Source: Deltaproteobacteria bacterium
GTDB lineage: Bacteria; Myxococcota_A; Polyangia; Nannocystales; Nannocystaceae
DNA length: 64,000 bases
Assembly: GCA_016709225.1 (NCBI GenBank)
Contig: JADJEE010000012.1
Span: forward strand, 186,001 to 250,000
Direction of reading: 5' to 3'
Positions 15,787 through 25,593 of this stretch are shown one piece after another; position 1 is the first letter of the stretch, and each line of letters starts with the position of its first letter. Both the position numbers and the translations under genes were made by a program. The notes beneath the pieces were generated by a model that was given only the letters and a program-made list of their open reading frames with translations, ran no database searches and was not told the DNA's origin.

Positions 15787-18651
15787 TCACGGCGTCGCGG
15801 CGGGCAGCGGGTGCGTCGCGAGCCAGCGGTCTATCGCGTCGACCTGCGGCTGCGACGGCGCGCCGTCCTCCGCGTAGACGCGCCGCGCGGCGGCGGCCAG
15901 CTCACGCGCCTCGGCATCGACCCCGCGCAGCGCGGCGGTGGCCTGGGCCATGCCGAAGCGCGCCGCGGCCAGCTCCAGCACGTCGTCGCCGCTGCCGAGG
16001 GCCGCGGCGAAGTGGGCCAGCGCGCGATCGTTGCGCCCCGCGTCGAGCTCCACGCGACCCAGCTCGATGGTGGTCGACACCGTGTCCGAATGGGCCGCGC
16101 CGAGGCGTTCGCGGCGGATCGTCAGCGCTTGCTCGAGTTCTCGTCGCGCCAGCTCCAGCGCCCCCGTGACCCGGTGCAGCCGGCCCAGGTTCTCGAGCAC
16201 CCGCGCGTAGTCGGGATCGTCGGCGCCCAGGCGAGCTCCGATCGCCGCGCGGCAGGCCTCGAAGCGCGCGATCGCTGCGTCGGCACGACCGCGGCCCTCC
16301 TCGATGATGCCGAAGTTGCACAGCGCGGCGGTCACGAACGGGTGCTCCGGTCCGAGCGAGCCGCGGAAGATCTGCTCGGCACTCGCGAGGTGCCGCTCGG
16401 CGTCGTCCCATCGCGCCAGATCCGTGAGCACGTTGCTGAGCCCGAACTCGATCGTGCCGAACGCAGGATGCTCGGGTCCATGCGCGCCGCGAGCGATGCT
16501 CGCCGCACGCTCGAAGGTCTCGAGCGCGAGCTCGCGGCGATGGGCACGGTAGTGGACGTTGCCGAGGTTCACCAGCCACGACACCAGCCGCGTGGCGTCC
16601 GGCCCCTCGAGGCGCACGACGGTCTCGATCGCGTGACCGTAGGCGGCACCGGCCTCGTCGAGGCGATCCATCCGATACAGGACCGTCGCCTCCGCGGCCT
16701 CCAGCCGCGCGAAGGCCAGCTCGCCGACCGCCGCGCGACGATACAGGCTGCGCGCCAGCCCGGCCCAGCGCAGGCCTTCGTCGTGGCGACCGAGGCGATC
16801 GCCGACCACACCGGTCAGCAGGTTCGCGGCGGTGCCCGCGGTCTCGTCGGCGCCCACCTCGAGCGCGAGCTCCATCGCGGCGTGGAGCGACCGCTCGGCC
16901 TCGACCCACTCGCCCAGGCCCTCGTCGATCTGTCCGCGTCGCAGCGCGACCTCGGCCCGCAGCGGCGCGTAGTCGAGGCCCTGCGCCAGCTCGTGCGCGA
17001 GCGTGACCTCGACCGCCGCGTCCTTGCCCCGCCCTGCGGCCTGCAACGCGCTCGCACGCGCGAGGTGCTCGCGCACGCGCTCGACCTCGTCGAGCAGCCA
17101 CGCCGGCGGCGGCTCGACGCTGGCCAGCACGTAGTCGGGGTCGTCACACGCATCGACCGCCGGTAGGGCATCGACCGCCGCACTGGCGCGCTCGACGACC
17201 GCACGATCGACGCCCTCGAACACGTCGAGCAGCGCCGCCAGGGCCTGGCGCCGGTGGCCGAGGCACTGCATGCGACGATCGAGCAACGCCTGCGACTGCG
17301 CACCGCGTTCGTGGGTCGCGCGGCACGCCTCGCGGTAGCCACCGTCGTACGCGGCGACATACGCATCCAGTGCGAGCGCGCTCGCGTCCCACTCGCGCGC
17401 TGCGTAGGGCACCGCGACGGCGCCGAAGGCCTCGGCGAGCTGCGCCCGGCGGGCGTCGTTCCACAGCTCCGCCACGCGCTCGTCGCCGACGCACGGGTCC
17501 GCGGCACGACGGACCAACTCGGCGGTGCCATAGCTCAGGCCGGCGATGAGCCCCGCGGCCCCGATCGCGGTCCAACGCCGCCGTCGCACCGCGGCGTGAT
17601 CGACCTCGAGCACCGCGACCAGTCGATGCATGTCCGGCCAGCGCGCGCCGGGGTCGGCGGCGAGCCCCCGCAGCACCGCCTGCACGACGTGCCCGGGCAC
17701 ACCGATCTCCGGCGGCCGCTGGATGCGACCGGCCTGCTTGGCCAACGCGAGCCGCTCGAGCGTCGCGCCGGTGAACGGCTCCTGCTTGAACAGCGCCTGG
17801 TACAGCGCGACGCAGAAGCTGAACTGGTCGCTGCGCGGATCGGCGGCGACGCCCGCATGTTGCTCGGGTGCCATGAAGCGCGGCGTGCCGACCACCGCGC
17901 CGTCCTGCGTCAGCGGCGAGCTCAGCACGTCGGAGGAGCTCGTCCCGAGCGAGATCGTCAGCGCGACCGGCCCGCTGGGCTCGCGGACGCGCTCGCGGAT
18001 CGCGGCCTCACGCGTGGCGCTGGTGGGCTCGCTGCGCGCGAGCCCGAAGTCCAGCACCTTCGGCGTGCCGTCGCCCGCCACCAACACGTTGTCGGGCTTG
18101 AAGTCGCGATGCACGATGCCGGCGTCGTGGGCAGCCGCGAGCCCGCGACCGGCGCGGGCGTACATCGCTGCGATCGCGCGGGCCGGCTGGTCGATCTGCC
18201 AGCGCGTGAGGGTCGGGCCCTCGATGTACTCCATGGCCACGAACACCGCGTCGCCGAGCGTGCCGGTGTCGAACACGCTGATCACGTTGGGATGGGAGAC
18301 GCGCGCGATGGCCTGGGCCTCCCGCAGCAGCCGCGCGCGCGGTGGCCCCTGGTGGCCGGTGCCAGAGCGCTTGGTCGCATGCAGCAGCTTGAGTGCGACC
18401 CGACGGTTGAGCTCGGGATCGAAGGCGGCGTAGACCACCCCCATGCCGCCCTGCCCCACGCGCTCGAGGATCACGTAGCGACCGACGTTCGATCCGGCCG
18501 GATGCGGCTCGGCCAGCCGCTCGAGCGCCTCGCCACCGACGACGGTCTCGTCGAGGTCGACGTCACCTTCGTCCGCGGGTGCGGAGGTGCGCTGCGCATC
18601 GCGGTCGTCGAGCTCGTGCATCGAGGGCCGTCGCTCCCCGGCGTCGATCAT
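15787..18651 (-). CDS. Ser/Thr protein kinase with TPR region
   Basis: The ATG at 18651 gives 954 residues; an ATG at 18621 is also possible. The eukaryotic-type kinase domain fills ~58-330. It has the glycine loop GQGGMG at 66-71, catalytic Lys 88, HRDFKPDN at 181-188 and DFG at 201-203. All catalytic residues are present; Phe replaces the usual Leu in HRDL. A hydrophobic segment near residue 365 (AAGLIAGLSYG) is a likely membrane anchor. The remaining ~550 residues are TPR-like helices (RRELALETFERAASIA, DAERHLASAEQIF) for protein contacts. Kinases of this type control T6SS or development in myxobacteria. Its target is unknown. It follows the gene at 18680 by 28 bases and is probably in the same operon. 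Confidence 0.9.
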   Translation of the reverse strand: MIDAGERRPSMHELDDRDAQRTSAPADEGDVDLDETVVGGEALERLAEPHPAGSNVGRYVILERVGQGGMGVVYAAFDPELNRRVALKLLHATKRSGTGHQGPPRARLLREAQAIARVSHPNVISVFDTGTLGDAVFVAMEYIEGPTLTRWQIDQPARAIAAMYARAGRGLAAAHDAGIVHRDFKPDNVLVAGDGTPKVLDFGLARSEPTSATREAAIRERVREPSGPVALTISLGTSSSDVLSSPLTQDGAVVGTPRFMAPEQHAGVAADPRSDQFSFCVALYQALFKQEPFTGATLERLALAKQAGRIQRPPEIGVPGHVVQAVLRGLAADPGARWPDMHRLVAVLEVDHAAVRRRRWTAIGAAGLIAGLSYGTAELVRRAADPCVGDERVAELWNDARRAQLAEAFGAVAVPYAAREWDASALALDAYVAAYDGGYREACRATHERGAQSQALLDRRMQCLGHRRQALAALLDVFEGVDRAVVERASAAVDALPAVDACDDPDYVLASVEPPPAWLLDEVERVREHLARASALQAAGRGKDAAVEVTLAHELAQGLDYAPLRAEVALRRGQIDEGLGEWVEAERSLHAAMELALEVGADETAGTAANLLTGVVGDRLGRHDEGLRWAGLARSLYRRAAVGELAFARLEAAEATVLYRMDRLDEAGAAYGHAIETVVRLEGPDATRLVSWLVNLGNVHYRAHRRELALETFERAASIARGAHGPEHPAFGTIEFGLSNVLTDLARWDDAERHLASAEQIFRGSLGPEHPFVTAALCNFGIIEEGRGRADAAIARFEACRAAIGARLGADDPDYARVLENLGRLHRVTGALELARRELEQALTIRRERLGAAHSDTVSTTIELGRVELDAGRNDRALAHFAAALGSGDDVLELAAARFGMAQATAALRGVDAEARELAAAARRVYAEDGAPSQPQVDAIDRWLATHPLPAATP

Positions 18652-18679
18652 GCCAGAGGCGGCGGCTCGTCTGCGCGCG

Positions 18680-19330
18680 TCACATGAGGAACCAGAACAG
18701 ATGCTCGTAGAACGGGCGCTCCCACGGCAGCACCTGGCGGGTCTCGATGCGATGCACCCAGCCCTGCGCCGTGTTCGTGCTCGCATCCACGCACACTTTG
18801 CCCTCGCCCTGGTGGCGGAAGATGGTCGCGCCGCGGCACGCGGTGTGGATCGCCTCCTTCACCGCCTGGTCGTACTTGCTGACCAGCCCCAGGTTGTCGG
18901 CCCGCTCGCAGCGCGGGAACTTCCAGCGATTGGCGTCCGTGCGTTCTTGGCCGACCAACGCGAAATCGGTCTCGCCTTGCTTGCCCACGCACACCTCGAT
19001 CGATCCACGGCGACCGTAGATCCAGAACTCGAGCACCAACGCTGCGACGAGAAACCACCACCAGCGCACCGCCCCGAACAGCCGACGTCGCCCGGTGCCG
19101 GCCGACGTCGCGGCGCTGGCCGCCGCGGCAGCCGCCACGCGCGGTGTGGCGCTGGGCGCCGACGCATCACCTGCGTCGTCGCTGGCGCGCGGGGCATCGC
19201 CCGAGGGCGCGTCGCCGACGGCATCGTCGTCACCGTCCGCGGAACCGGGCGCCCGCGCGGCTGTCCCGTCGTCGTGCGGCTCGGGCGGCTCGGTCTCTTG
19301 CGACGTGGTCCCGGGCGGCGTGGTCCCCAT
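18680..19330 (-). CDS. Single-pass membrane protein of unknown function
   Basis: The 216-residue product has a disordered acidic N-terminus rich in Asp, Ala and Pro (~1-78). One transmembrane helix follows (WWWFLVAALVLEFWIYG, ~90-106). The globular extracytoplasmic part of about 110 residues has three cysteines (VCVGKQ, RCERAD, KVCVDA). The ATG at 19330 is clear. I recognise no family. It lies directly upstream of the kinase gene in the same direction, so a partner or sensor role is possible but unproven. Confidence 0.65.
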   Translation of the reverse strand: MGTTPPGTTSQETEPPEPHDDGTAARAPGSADGDDDAVGDAPSGDAPRASDDAGDASAPSATPRVAAAAAASAATSAGTGRRRLFGAVRWWWFLVAALVLEFWIYGRRGSIEVCVGKQGETDFALVGQERTDANRWKFPRCERADNLGLVSKYDQAVKEAIHTACRGATIFRHQGEGKVCVDASTNTAQGWVHRIETRQVLPWERPFYEHLFWFLM

Positions 19331-19797
19331 GGTTCATGGATATCAGCGCGGGGCACTCGCGCGAAAGCCGTCGACCGACGCCGGCCTCGCGACCTGCACC
19401 GCCGCTGCGCCGGCGAGATCGCATCCAGTGGCTGCCGGGGCCGTAGCCGGCCTGACCGCGGCATCGCCACGCATGCGCGTCGTGACGCGGGCCCGCAGGC
19501 ACCGCGCATGCGCGCGCGCAGCGACGCGGCGGACCATCGTGGACCCCAGGTCGGTGCGCAGCCGGCCCACGCGCGCCGCAGCGTGACGATTTCGGGCCCG
19601 CGCATGTGCCCAGGGCCCGAAGTTTCCCCCGCGAGCGGTCGAGTGTTCGGAACACGAACCCCGCGGGCGGCCCCGAACGAAGGCGTACACGGCCCACGAC
19701 CATCCCGGTATAGTGCGCGGTGGCGCATGTCGGCGTGCGAGCGCGCGCGCCCCAAACCGGGCCCCGACCACGGGACAGCACACGGAGCACACAGGCG
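19331..19797. other. Divergent intergenic region, 467 bp
   Basis: The region separates the reverse kinase operon from the forward gene at 19798. It is very GC-rich and has no convincing open frame. A TATAGT hexamer at 19709-19714 is the best forward promoter candidate. On the other strand GATATC lies about 10 bases before the ATG at 19330. No RNA gene or long repeat was seen. Confidence 0.4.
19709..19714 (+). promoter_or_regulatory. Candidate -10 element upstream of the gene at 19798
   Basis: TATAGT stands out in very GC-rich surroundings. No good -35 hexamer lies 16-18 bases upstream. A leader of about 78 bases would follow. Confidence 0.35.
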
Positions 19798-20589
19798 ATG
19801 ACGGCAACGAATGAGGCGTGGATCTCGGACTCCCTCGCGCGACTCGAACAGCTCGAAGGTCAACGCGAGCGACTCGCGGCCACCGGGCAGACGGAGGCGT
19901 TGGCGGAGCTCGAAGAGGAGATCAAGAGCCTCTACGAGGTGCTCGAGGCCGCGGCCGACGACAGCGGCGGTGCGGCCAACACCGGCCATGCCGCTGCGAC
20001 GACGCCCTCGTGGTCGCCGTCGGTCGCCGCGGCGCCGGCCGCTGCGGTGCCCCATCCGGCGTTCGGCCCGACGCCGCAGGCCGTGGTGATGGCCGCACCC
20101 GCGATGGCCCCGGTCGCCGCGTCGCCCTTCGATGCCGCGCCGGCGTTCGCACCTGCGCCGCCGATGATGTCGGCCCCTGCGTCGACGTCGTACGACGACG
20201 ACGCCGACCTGCGCGGAGGCAGCAAGCTCCCGCTCGTGCTCGGCCTCGTGGTCGTGCTCGGCGGGCTCGGTGGCGGTGGCTGGTGGTACATGAACCGCGG
20301 CACGCCTCAGGCGGCCGTCGCAGCGCCCACCGCACCGACGACGGTGATCCAGGCCGGCGCGATCCCGGAAGACACGCAGGAGCCCGACGTCGCCAAGGGC
20401 GGAGACGCTTCGCGCACCCCGCTGGTGCCGATCAAGGAGCCGACCGCCAGCGATGATCCGCGACGTCCGTCGCGGCCCGCGAGCAGTGGCAGCGCGGGCC
20501 CGAGCCGGCCGGCGCGGCCCGACAAGAGCGACGGACGTCCCGGCATCAAGGTCGACTCGACCGACGATCCGCTCGCCGGCGTGAAGTAG
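19798..20589 (+). CDS. Single-pass membrane protein with N-terminal coiled coil
   Basis: The ATG at 19798 gives 263 residues. Residues ~8-50 form a Leu/Glu/Ala coiled coil (SLARLEQLEGQRERLAATGQ and following). An Ala/Pro-rich, probably disordered segment comes next, then one transmembrane helix (LPLVLGLVVVLGGLGGGGWWYM, ~143-164), and a disordered Pro/Ser/Asp tail outside the membrane. No enzyme motif is visible. It precedes a Ser/Thr kinase gene by 55 bases in the same direction and could be its scaffold or substrate. The family is unknown. Confidence 0.65.
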   Translation: MTATNEAWISDSLARLEQLEGQRERLAATGQTEALAELEEEIKSLYEVLEAAADDSGGAANTGHAAATTPSWSPSVAAAPAAAVPHPAFGPTPQAVVMAAPAMAPVAASPFDAAPAFAPAPPMMSAPASTSYDDDADLRGGSKLPLVLGLVVVLGGLGGGGWWYMNRGTPQAAVAAPTAPTTVIQAGAIPEDTQEPDVAKGGDASRTPLVPIKEPTASDDPRRPSRPASSGSAGPSRPARPDKSDGRPGIKVDSTDDPLAGVK

Positions 20590-20627
20590 CGCGCCGCGCC
20601 TCGGGCGGCTGTGCGGCGCGGGCCTGC

Positions 20628-20633
20628 TACGAT
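20628..20633 (+). promoter_or_regulatory. Candidate -10 element upstream of the kinase gene
   Basis: TACGAT ends 11 bases before the GTG at 20645 and no Shine-Dalgarno sequence intervenes, which would give a very short or absent leader. Confidence 0.3.
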
Positions 20634-20644
20634 CCTCCGCGGAC

Positions 20645-22240
20645 GTGGCAGGTGATCGCACGCTACGCGGAGTCGGTCCGTCGACGCCGCACCCCACGCA
20701 CGCGAGCGCGCCGGGCCCGGTCGAGGGCGACACGCCGTCGTCGGGCCCCGACGACGCCACACGGACCGGTGAACGCCGACCGCACAGCGATGCGATCGTG
20801 CTCGGGCCCGGTGCGATCCTCGAGCAGCGCTACCGCCTCGAGGAACGCATCGGTCGCGGGGGCATGGGCGAGGTCTGGCGCGGGACCCACCTCGTACTCG
20901 GGCGCGCCATCGCGATCAAGCTGCTCATCCCCGACCCACGCGCCGAGAGCACACGGGCCGATCGCATGTTGCGGGAGGCACGACTGGTCGGACGGATCAC
21001 GCACCCGCACGTGGTCGAGATCCTCGACACCGGCGAGACCCCGAGCGGTCTACCGTTCCTGGTGATGGCGCTGGTCGACGGCGCGCCGCTATCGAGCCAG
21101 CTGCGACGCGGCGCCCTGCGACCGGAGCACGCGCTCGCGATCACCGAGCAGCTGGCCGAGGCCCTGCAGGCCGCCCACGAGGTCGGGGTGCTGCATCGCG
21201 ACCTCAAGCCGGCCAACGTATTGGTGCGTGGGCTCGACGGTGCATCCCCGCACTGCACCTTGATCGACTTCGGCATCGCCAAGACCACCGAGTGGGGCCC
21301 GCGCGAGAGCACGCTGACCAACACCGGCGTCGTGTACGGCACGCCGGCCTACATGAGTCCCGAGCAGGCGCGCGGCCAGGCGCTCGACGTGCGCTCCGAT
21401 GTCTACGCGCTGGGCGTGTTGTTGTTCGAGATGCTCACCGGCGCCCGCCCGTTCCGCGCGCCGACCCCGGCGGAGCTGTTGTACCTGCAGCTGTTCGTGC
21501 CGCCGCCGCTGCCGAGTGTGGTGCGGCCGGAGCAGACGATCGCCCCCGGGCTCGACGCGATCGTACGGCGATGCCTCTACAAAGATCGCGAGCATCGCTT
21601 CGCCGACATGGCTGCGCTGCGGGCCGCGCTGCAGGCCGTGCGCGACGGCGTCGAGCTGCCGCTGCCCGAGATCGATCGGCCGGCGGTGCCGCCCGAGGTG
21701 CAGCGAAGGCACACGCAGGTCGCGTTTGCGACCGAGCGTCCGGCCATCACCGCGATTGCGGCGCCCCAGCCACGCGAGCGCGCCCGGCGTGCGCCACCGA
21801 CGGGACCGCTCCTGGCGATCGCGGCGGCTGTGCTCGTGATCGTGATCGCGACCGCGGCGTGGCTGCTGCGCCCTGTCGCTGGTGAGCTCGCGGCGCCTGG
21901 GGCCGACGGCACCACGCCTGCCCCCACCCAGGCTCCGGCCCCGCCGCCCGCGATCGAACCTGCGGGTAGCGTCGCCACGCCGAGCGCAGCGGCGCAGCCC
22001 GCCATCCCCGCCGTGTCCGAGTCACCGGCGGCGGTACCGACACCGCGGCGTGAACCCACGACCGAGGCCGCCGACGCGGGCGATCGCAACACCGCACGAC
22101 CGCGATCACGGCGCGACGCACCTCGAGCGCGCGCGCCCGTCGATCCAGTGCCTCCCCGGGTGCCCACGCCCTCCGAGCCGACCGCCCCCGCGCCAGCACC
22201 ATCGCCGCGGTTGCCCGACGCCGACGGCATCATCCGCTAG
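20645..22240 (+). CDS. Transmembrane Ser/Thr protein kinase
   Basis: The product has 531 residues from a GTG start. A disordered N-terminus of ~60 residues precedes the kinase domain (~63-335). The domain has glycine loop GRGGMG at 70-75, Lys 92, HRDLKPAN at 184-191 and DFG at 208-210, and APE is replaced by SPE in GTPAYMSPEQARG. All catalytic residues are present, so it should be active. One transmembrane helix (LLAIAAAVLVIVIATAAWLL, ~387-406) is followed by a Pro/Thr-rich extracellular tail with no recognised sensor domain. It may regulate the nearby T6SS, as PpkA does elsewhere, but that rests on position only. The stop overlaps the convergent gene in a CTAG. Confidence 0.9.
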   Translation: MAGDRTLRGVGPSTPHPTHASAPGPVEGDTPSSGPDDATRTGERRPHSDAIVLGPGAILEQRYRLEERIGRGGMGEVWRGTHLVLGRAIAIKLLIPDPRAESTRADRMLREARLVGRITHPHVVEILDTGETPSGLPFLVMALVDGAPLSSQLRRGALRPEHALAITEQLAEALQAAHEVGVLHRDLKPANVLVRGLDGASPHCTLIDFGIAKTTEWGPRESTLTNTGVVYGTPAYMSPEQARGQALDVRSDVYALGVLLFEMLTGARPFRAPTPAELLYLQLFVPPPLPSVVRPEQTIAPGLDAIVRRCLYKDREHRFADMAALRAALQAVRDGVELPLPEIDRPAVPPEVQRRHTQVAFATERPAITAIAAPQPRERARRAPPTGPLLAIAAAVLVIVIATAAWLLRPVAGELAAPGADGTTPAPTQAPAPPPAIEPAGSVATPSAAAQPAIPAVSESPAAVPTPRREPTTEAADAGDRNTARPRSRRDAPRARAPVDPVPPRVPTPSEPTAPAPAPSPRLPDADGIIR

Positions 22241-23148
22241 AAGCCGGCACCCACGACCACCCCAGCGCCGCGATCCGACGCCCACGGCGACCACGCCACG
22301 TGCCCCTTCGTTCGCGCGCGTCCACGCACGCCGACGACCACCAACGCGATGCCGGTTGCGAGTGCCAGCGGAGCGATCACGGCGCCCGCGATCGCGAGGT
22401 CGTTGGCCCGACGTCCGCGATCGAACTGGCGTCCGCGCGCGGCCTTGTCCTCGCGCACGGCGCTGACGTCGTTGGCGGCCGCGCCCAACGACGCGCCGGC
22501 GGCGAGCATCGCGATGCCCGCGACGCCGATACCCAAGGCCACCCCACCGCCGGCGATCCAGCCCTTGCGCGCGCGCGGCCGTGGCTGCGGTGGCTCGGCG
22601 CGCCGCTCGACCGCCACCGGAACATCGTCGCGTGCGGGCTCGTCGGCCGCTGCCGGCCGCGGTGCCGGCTCGGCGGCCTCGAGCTGACGATCGAGATCGG
22701 CGATGAACGCAGCGATGCGCGCGTGCTCGGCCGCAGCGGCCTCGGCCTCGGGGTACAGCGCGTCGATGCTGCGTTCGTAGTCGAGCGCGAGCTGCCGCGA
22801 GCGCCGGAGCAGCCGCACGTCACGCTCGATCGCGTAGGCCTTCGCGAGCGCGACGGCGAGGTTGTTGATGATGATGCGGCGGATGCTCGCGGTCGAGGGA
22901 TCGTCGGGCAAGCGATCGTTGGCCGCCTCCCAGCGCGCGATGGCACCGCCGTAGTCCGCGACGTCGAACCGCGCCAGCGCCTGATTGTGCAGCGCCTGCG
23001 CGGCCGCGATCGGATCTTCGTCCGCCGCCGGCGCGATCGCGTCGTCCGCCGTTGGCGCGGCCGCCAGCACCGACGACGGCATCGTCGACGCGAGCATCGT
23101 CGCCATCGTCACCGCCGTCGCGATCGGGAACCTCCGAGCCTGCGACAT
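22237..23148 (-). CDS. Exported two-helix protein with TPR-like N-terminal region
   Basis: The ATG at 23148 gives 303 residues with a signal peptide (~1-30, ending VLAAA). A helical repeat-like region follows (AAAQALHNQALARFDVADYGGAIARWEAAND). A Pro/Arg-rich linker leads to two glycine-rich hydrophobic segments (GGGVALGIGVAGIAMLAAGASLG and DLAIAGAVIAPLALATGIALVVVG), then a short tail ending in GAGF. The layout matches the proteins at 14698 and 5047. Its job is unknown. It converges on the kinase gene, and the two stops share a CTAG. Confidence 0.7.
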   Translation of the reverse strand: MSQARRFPIATAVTMATMLASTMPSSVLAAAPTADDAIAPAADEDPIAAAQALHNQALARFDVADYGGAIARWEAANDRLPDDPSTASIRRIIINNLAVALAKAYAIERDVRLLRRSRQLALDYERSIDALYPEAEAAAAEHARIAAFIADLDRQLEAAEPAPRPAAADEPARDDVPVAVERRAEPPQPRPRARKGWIAGGGVALGIGVAGIAMLAAGASLGAAANDVSAVREDKAARGRQFDRGRRANDLAIAGAVIAPLALATGIALVVVGVRGRARTKGHVAWSPWASDRGAGVVVGAGF

Positions 23149-23243
23149 CGCCACCACGCGCGGATTCGAGGCTACCACAGCGACGGCGCGACCCGACGCG
23201 GACGCCCCTTCCGCGACGTGCGGCGCTGCGATAGCGTCGCGCC

Positions 23244-23734
<491 letters not shown>

Positions 23735-23738
<4 letters not shown>

Positions 23739-24907
23739 GCACGGCGACGGGCACCTCGGATCGACGTCGGATCCTGCCCGGTGCGCGCGTCGGCGTGCTC
23801 GGCTCGGGTCAGCTCGGACGCATGCTCGCGATCGCGGCACGACAGATGGGCTACCGCGTGCACACCTTCAGTCCCGAGCGCGGCACGCCTACCGGGCAGG
23901 TCGCCGATCGCGAGATCGTCGCGCCCTACGACGACCTCGACGCGGTGCGGGCGTTCGCACGCGAGGTCGAGATCGTCACCTTCGAGTTCGAGAACATCGC
24001 CCACGCCGCCGCGCTCGCGGCGGCCGAGTGCGCGCCGGTACGCCCCCACGGCGCGGTGCTCCACACCACGCAGCATCGCCTGCGCGAGAAGACGTTCCTC
24101 ACCGGCATCGGCGTGCCGGTGGCGCCCTTCGAGGCGGTGCACTCGGCGGCCGAGCTGAGCGCGGCGCTGTCCCGCATCGGCTGCCCTGCGGTGCTCAAGT
24201 CTGCCGGCTGGGGCTACGACGGCAAGGGCCAGGTCCGCATCGACGATCCCGCGCGGGCCGACGAGGCATGGCAGCGCGTGGGCGCCGACGAAGCGGTGCT
24301 CGAGGGCTTCGTCGAGTTCGAGTGCGAGCTCTCGCTGGTGGTCGCCCGCGGCCTCGACGGCACCGTCGACGACTGGGGCTTGGTCGCCAACGAGCACCGC
24401 GACCACGTGCTCGACGTCTCGACAGCACCGGCTGGGGTCGCGAGCGCGACGCTGGCGCGCGCCCGGGAGATCGCGCGGGCGATCGTCGAGTCGCTCGACG
24501 TGGTCGGGGTGTTGTGCGTGGAGTTCTTCGCGAAGTCGGGCGGCGAGCTGCTCGTCAACGAGCTCGCACCGCGGCCTCACAACTCTGGACACTTCACGAT
24601 CGACGCCGCGGTGACGAGTCAGTTCGAGCAGCAGCTCCGCGCGGTGTGTGGCCTGCCGCTGGGTTCGTGCGCGTTGTTGCGACCGGCGGCGATGGCCAAC
24701 CTGCTCGGCGACGTGTGGCAACACGGTGAGCCGAACTGGGCCGGCGCGCTCGCGCAGCCGCAGGTGAAGCTGCACCTGTACGGCAAGGGCGAGGCGCGAG
24801 CGGGTCGCAAGATGGGCCACCTCACCGCGCTCGCCGACAGCCCGGCGGCCGCCCGCAGCACCGTGCTCGCGGCCCGAGACGCGCTGCGCCCGACACCTCG
24901 CGGCTGA
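23735..24907 (+). CDS. purK: N5-carboxyaminoimidazole ribonucleotide synthase PurK
   Basis: PurK is an ATP-grasp enzyme that carboxylates AIR with bicarbonate to N5-CAIR, the substrate of PurE. The 390 residues begin at a GTG overlapping the purE stop. Family motifs seen are GVLGSGQLGRMLAIAARQMGY, the ATP-grasp part VLKSAGWGYDGKGQ, and VNELAPRPHNSGHFTIDA with the metal-binding Glu/Asn, followed by SQFEQQLRAVCGLPLG. Purine genes here sit alone as an E-K pair and not in a longer pur operon. Confidence 0.96.
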
Positions 24908-24923
24908 CCGGCGCCGTCGGCCC

Positions 24924-25550
24924 TCACCCGAGCTCGTGCCAGTGCGCGCTGTACAGCGCGAACCCGGGCTGGCTGTCGAGCAAGGCGACGCGGCCCGGTG
25001 CACCGGCCGCGATCTCGACCAGCACCTCGAACATGCCGACGTTGGAGTGGTGGTTCCACCCGTAGTGCAGGTACGGCGGGTGCTCGAGCCGCAGCAACAA
25101 CCCACCCTCGCTCGGCGTCGCGGTGAGGTGGGTGCCGCGCTGGAACATGCCGTGCACGACCGCGCTGGTCTTGAGCACCATCTTCGGCCCGGTCATGCGG
25201 GTCAGCGCACGATACATGCGAGAGCGCGCGGTCCGGTGGGTGCGCTGCCGCGTCCACGCCAGCATGGCTTCGAGGGTGGGGTAGTGCAGGTCGACGAGCG
25301 CGTGGAACAGCGCGTCGGAGTGGGCCGCGGGCACCCACGCACCGGGTAGCGGTGGGTGCTCGGCGAGGTCGCGCAGCGGCTCGGGGAGCGCGGCCGCGAG
25401 CGCGCCGATGTCGTGGCCCTCGAGCGCGCTCGTCACCAACGTCGCGCGTGAGCGGCACTCCGTGTACGAGTCCAAACCCTGTGGCAGCACCGCCACGTAC
25501 GCCGCGAGGTGCGGGAAGCGGCCCGCATCGATGTCGGAGTTCGCGGCCAT
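24924..25550 (-). CDS. DUF2378-like protein
   Basis: The 208-residue product starts at ATG 25550. The middle and end (MTGPKMVLKTSAVVHGMFQRGTH, then LTATPSEGGLLLRLEHP and a region ending FALYSAHWH) follow the pattern of the myxobacterial DUF2378/TIGR02265 family. In that family a helical domain is followed by a small alpha/beta part resembling haem-NO-binding domains. I rate this assignment as moderate at best. No export signal is present, so it is cytoplasmic. It ends a three-gene reverse operon after the thioesterase and the DUF5924 protein. Function is unknown. A related pattern is seen at 39421. Confidence 0.6.
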   Translation of the reverse strand: MAANSDIDAGRFPHLAAYVAVLPQGLDSYTECRSRATLVTSALEGHDIGALAAALPEPLRDLAEHPPLPGAWVPAAHSDALFHALVDLHYPTLEAMLAWTRQRTHRTARSRMYRALTRMTGPKMVLKTSAVVHGMFQRGTHLTATPSEGGLLLRLEHPPYLHYGWNHHSNVGMFEVLVEIAAGAPGRVALLDSQPGFALYSAHWHELG

Positions 25551-25593
25551 GCGCGTCCAGTTTCCATCATAGCGCCGCCGACCCGCGCGCGCC

